8,817 nt of DNA, from positions 1 to 8,817 of the forward strand of contig JACCTM010000095.1 of the NCBI GenBank assembly GCA_013812385.1, in the 5' to 3' direction. The position numbers were made by a program, and so were the translations under genes. This document shows positions 6,761-8,817 of the stretch, one piece after another (within the stretch, counting starts at the first letter, position 1; each line of letters opens with the position of its first letter). The DNA is from Geodermatophilaceae bacterium. Its GTDB lineage: Bacteria > Actinomycetota > Actinomycetes > Mycobacteriales > Geodermatophilaceae. The notes beneath the pieces are model-generated. The model ran no database searches. It worked only from the letters and a program-made list of their open reading frames with translations, and was not told where the DNA came from.

Positions 6761-6774
6761 GTAACTGCTGTTAC
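6761..6774. promoter_or_regulatory. Short palindrome GTAAC-N4-GTTAC
   Basis: GTAAC (6761-6765) and GTTAC (6770-6774) are perfect arms around TGCT, 52 bp upstream of the ThDP enzyme start. The 14-bp size is compatible with a MarR-type operator, but alone it could be chance. It is only 7 bp from the next inverted repeat. Confidence 0.3.
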
Positions 6775-6780
6775 CGGTTC

Positions 6781-6808
6781 GTCACTGGGGACACAGTGAC
6801 ACGGTCAC
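6781..6808. promoter_or_regulatory. Candidate operator of the ThDP enzyme gene, overlapping GTCAC inverted repeats
   Basis: GTCACTG (6781-6787) and CAGTGAC (6794-6800) are a perfect 7-bp inverted repeat with a 6-nt spacer, 20 bp in all. The right arm also pairs with GTCAC (6804-6808) across 3 nt, so three alternating GTCAC half-sites occur within 28 bp. The element ends 7 bp before the GAGGAG ribosome binding site (6815-6820) of the ThDP gene. It is well placed for repression of that gene, or it may form an mRNA hairpin. Confidence 0.5.
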
Positions 6809-6825
6809 AGCAGCGAGGAGACCCC

Positions 6826-8547
6826 ATGCCGTCCGCAGGAACCGTCAATCCGGATGTCGACGGCGAGCGGTCGGCCCGGCGGACCGCCGCCGACCTCGTC
6901 GTCGAGTGCCTCGTCGCAGAGGGCGTGGAGGTCGTGGCCGGCGTACCGGGGACCACGATCATGGACGTGATCGACAGCCTTGCGCGCCAGGACCGCATCC
7001 GGTTCGTGGCCACCCGCCACGAGCAGGTCGCCGGTTTCCTGGCCGACGGGCTCTCCCGGTCGGGGCGGTCCCTCGGGGTCGCGCTGGTCTCCCGCGGTCC
7101 GGGTGCGGCGAACGTCTCGATCGCGGTGCAGAACGCCTACGACGAGTCGGCCCCCTTCCTGGTGCTGGTCGGGCAGGTGCCGGACGGCATCGCGGAGCGG
7201 CGCGCCTTCGAGGAGATGGACGTCGTCGCCACCTTCCGACCGATGACGAAGTGGGCCGTGGAGGTCCATCATCCGGAACGCATCCCGGAACTGCTGCAGC
7301 GAGCCGTGCGGACTGCCGTGAGCGGCCGGCCCGGACCGGTCGTGGTGTCGCTGCCAATGGATGTCCTCCAAGCGGAGGTTCCCGATGCCGTGCGTCCGGC
7401 ACCTCGACGCCGGAGCCATCCGCCGGCCCCCGCGCCGGCGGCGGTCGACGAGGCGGTCGCCCTCCTCAGCAGTGCGGAGCGGCCGGTGCTCGTGCTCGGT
7501 GGAGGTGCCGGCACCCGCGCCGGCGCATACCTCGAGCTCGCCGAGCGGCTGTCGGCACCGGTGGTGACCACCTGGATGCGGCAGAGCGCCGTACCGCACG
7601 ACCATCCTGCCTACCTGGGCGCGCTGGGTTACGGAGCCCACGACGTGACGGAGCAGGCCGTCCGTGAGGCCGACGTCGTCGTGGCCATGGGCTGCCGGTT
7701 CTCGGAGTTCACGACGAAGCGGTGGACGCTGCTGTCCGCCGACAGCCGGCTGGTGCACGTCGACATCGACGCCACCGAACTGGGACGCGTGTACGTGCCC
7801 GAGGTGGGGATCACCTCCGATGCCCGCCTCGCGGCCGAGGCGTTCGCCGCCCGACTCCCCAGCGGCGGCCGAGCAGGCGCGGCGGGCCGGCGGCGGCGAC
7901 TGCAGAAGCTACGGAAGAAGTTCGACCGCGTGAGCTCCCTCGGGGCGCGCGAACTCCTCGCGGACGATCCCGGGGACGGCGTGAGCAGCATGAGTGCCGT
8001 CCAGGTGCTGCAGGACCTCACCGAGCGGGACGACATCCTCCTGCTCCAGGACGCTCCCAGCTTCGCCGCGTGGACCCACCGCCATCTACGGCTGACGCGC
8101 CCGGGCACCCTCTACGCGTCGGCCGGCGGGGCGATGGCCTGGGGCCTGCCGGCCGCCATGGGGCTGGCACTAGGGAGGCCGGACCGTCGAGTGGTGTCGG
8201 TGAGCGGCGACGGCAGCTTCTGGATGGTGGCGCAGGACTTCGAGACGTGCGTGCGGGAGGACATCCGGCTCGTCAACATCGTCATGAACAACTACTCGTA
8301 CGGGAACACCCGGGACCGCCAGCGTGCCACGTTCGGCGCGCGCTACCTCGGTGTGTTCTACGACAACCCGGACTTCGCGGAGTTCGCCCGCTCGCTCGGT
8401 GGTTTCGGCGTCCGCGTGGAGAAGGACGCCGATCTGGCGGTCGCGGTGGCGGAAGCTCTCGCACAGGACCGGCCGGCCATCATCGACGTCGTCCAGGACC
8501 GGATGTACGGCCTACCACCCGGCCTGACCCCGCTGGCCGCCCGATGA
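6826..8547 (+). CDS. ThDP-dependent enzyme, acetolactate synthase/benzoylformate decarboxylase superfamily
   Basis: This 573-residue cytoplasmic enzyme uses thiamine diphosphate for decarboxylation of a 2-oxoacid or for carboligation. The three-domain order is complete. The N-terminal pyrimidine-binding domain runs to about residue 185, with the catalytic Glu66 in TRHEQVAGFLADG and a synthase-like segment RRAFEEMDVV...RPMTKW (125-143). The central domain (about 205-345) contains PVLVLGGGAG. The pyrophosphate-binding domain (about 390-560) has GDGSFWM (461-467) and Asn488-Asn489, the Mg-ThDP motif. A basic stretch (RRRRLQKLRKK, 355-365) joins the last two domains. The ATG at 6826 is preferred over an upstream in-frame GTG (6796) because GAGGAG lies 5 nt before it. 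No small regulatory subunit is adjacent, which argues against the biosynthetic synthase. Divergence from the dehydrogenase suggests an aldehyde product is passed on; this is inference. Confidence 0.9.
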   Translation: MPSAGTVNPDVDGERSARRTAADLVVECLVAEGVEVVAGVPGTTIMDVIDSLARQDRIRFVATRHEQVAGFLADGLSRSGRSLGVALVSRGPGAANVSIAVQNAYDESAPFLVLVGQVPDGIAERRAFEEMDVVATFRPMTKWAVEVHHPERIPELLQRAVRTAVSGRPGPVVVSLPMDVLQAEVPDAVRPAPRRRSHPPAPAPAAVDEAVALLSSAERPVLVLGGGAGTRAGAYLELAERLSAPVVTTWMRQSAVPHDHPAYLGALGYGAHDVTEQAVREADVVVAMGCRFSEFTTKRWTLLSADSRLVHVDIDATELGRVYVPEVGITSDARLAAEAFAARLPSGGRAGAAGRRRRLQKLRKKFDRVSSLGARELLADDPGDGVSSMSAVQVLQDLTERDDILLLQDAPSFAAWTHRHLRLTRPGTLYASAGGAMAWGLPAAMGLALGRPDRRVVSVSGDGSFWMVAQDFETCVREDIRLVNIVMNNYSYGNTRDRQRATFGARYLGVFYDNPDFAEFARSLGGFGVRVEKDADLAVAVAEALAQDRPAIIDVVQDRMYGLPPGLTPLAAR

Positions 8548-8817
8548 GGCCGGGCGGGGCATAACCCGGCGCGACCTGCCCGTCGAGGTAGGTCCGTGCC
8601 TCCTCGAGGGACACGACATCGCCGTACTTGGCCTCGATGTCGAACAGACTTGCCGCGTCCGGCAACGCGGCCCGATCCCCCACCGCGTCCTCCATCACGA
8701 TCGTGTGGAAACCGTGGGAGCACCCATCGACGGCGGTCGCGCGCGCAGCCGCTGATCGTGCACCCGGTGATGAGGAGGGTGTCGACCCGACGGGAGATGA
8801 GACGAGCGGCGAGGTCG
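8480..8817 (-). pseudogene. Isochorismatase-family cysteine hydrolase, C-terminal part, frameshifted
   Basis: The minus strand entering from the window edge reads LAARLISRRVDTLLITGCTISGC, the conserved core of isochorismatase-like hydrolases, which includes the nucleophile Cys in SGC. The family continuation (ARATAVDGCSHGF, then IVMEDAVGDRA, FDIEAKYGDVVSLEEARTYL) is present but one frame away. The switch falls in a CGCGCGCGC run (8738-8746), where two bases appear to be missing. The Asp and Lys of the triad lie outside the window. After TYL the frame runs 34 more residues, longer than I expect for the family, ending 68 bp inside the convergent ThDP gene. Members include N-carbamoylsarcosine and maleamate amidohydrolases, nicotinamidase and isochorismatase, and the substrate here cannot be chosen. 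If the frameshift is an error, this is an ordinary partial CDS. Confidence 0.75.

Larger units (their letters stand above)
6508..6825. other. Divergent intergenic region with several inverted repeats
   Basis: This 318-bp region separates the start codons of the aldehyde dehydrogenase (minus) and the ThDP enzyme (plus). It must hold both promoters, but I find no convincing -35/-10 pair in either direction. It is richer in A and T than the genes and contains four perfect inverted repeats, listed separately. No coding feature is supported here. Confidence 0.6.

Noticed and set aside
6826..8547. Sulfoacetaldehyde acetyltransferase (Xsc) or biosynthetic acetolactate synthase
   Set aside because: A taurine-like transporter nearby made Xsc tempting, but the N-terminal sequence does not resemble Xsc as I know it. 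No acetolactate synthase small subunit or ilvC follows. I kept the superfamily call only.

Overview
The window is high-GC, with strong G/C preference at third codon positions, GTG and TTG starts, and 4-8 bp overlaps or very tight spacing between genes. This points to an actinobacterium. No rRNA, tRNA, mobile element or CRISPR is present, and the genus cannot be set from this sequence.

Layout, left to right. (1) Positions 225-3703, minus strand: a compact four-gene ABC import operon of the NMT1/THI5-SsuA-TauA-NrtA type. It is transcribed in the order ATPase, lipoprotein substrate-binding protein, permease, permease. A TTGACA-N17-CAGGAT promoter with clustered GCTGT/ACAGC inverted repeats lies upstream (about 3845-3900), and a GC stem followed by five T residues lies downstream (140-178). 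(2) Positions 3988-4958, minus strand: the remains of MarR-family regulator sequence. Two MarR winged-helix domains lie end to end, but two frameshifts and an in-frame TGA interrupt them. (3) Positions 5041-6507, minus strand: an intact NAD(P)-dependent aldehyde dehydrogenase. (4) Positions 6508-6825: a divergent intergenic region rich in perfect inverted repeats. (5) Positions 6826-8547, plus strand: an intact ThDP-dependent enzyme of the acetolactate synthase/benzoylformate decarboxylase superfamily, with no small subunit beside it. (6) Positions 8480-8817, minus strand: the C-terminal part of an isochorismatase-family cysteine hydrolase. It is cut by the window edge and carries a frameshift in a CG dinucleotide run.

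Taken together this looks like an accessory catabolic locus. A small organic molecule would be imported by the ABC system. A ThDP enzyme (2-oxoacid decarboxylase or carboligase) and an aldehyde dehydrogenase would give a 2-oxoacid to aldehyde to acid route, an amide or ester hydrolase stands next to them, and MarR-type regulation is likely. The substrate cannot be named from sequence alone. The transporter and both central enzymes are intact, while the regulator and hydrolase regions carry all four visible lesions. That suggests either loss of regulation by decay or local sequence errors.
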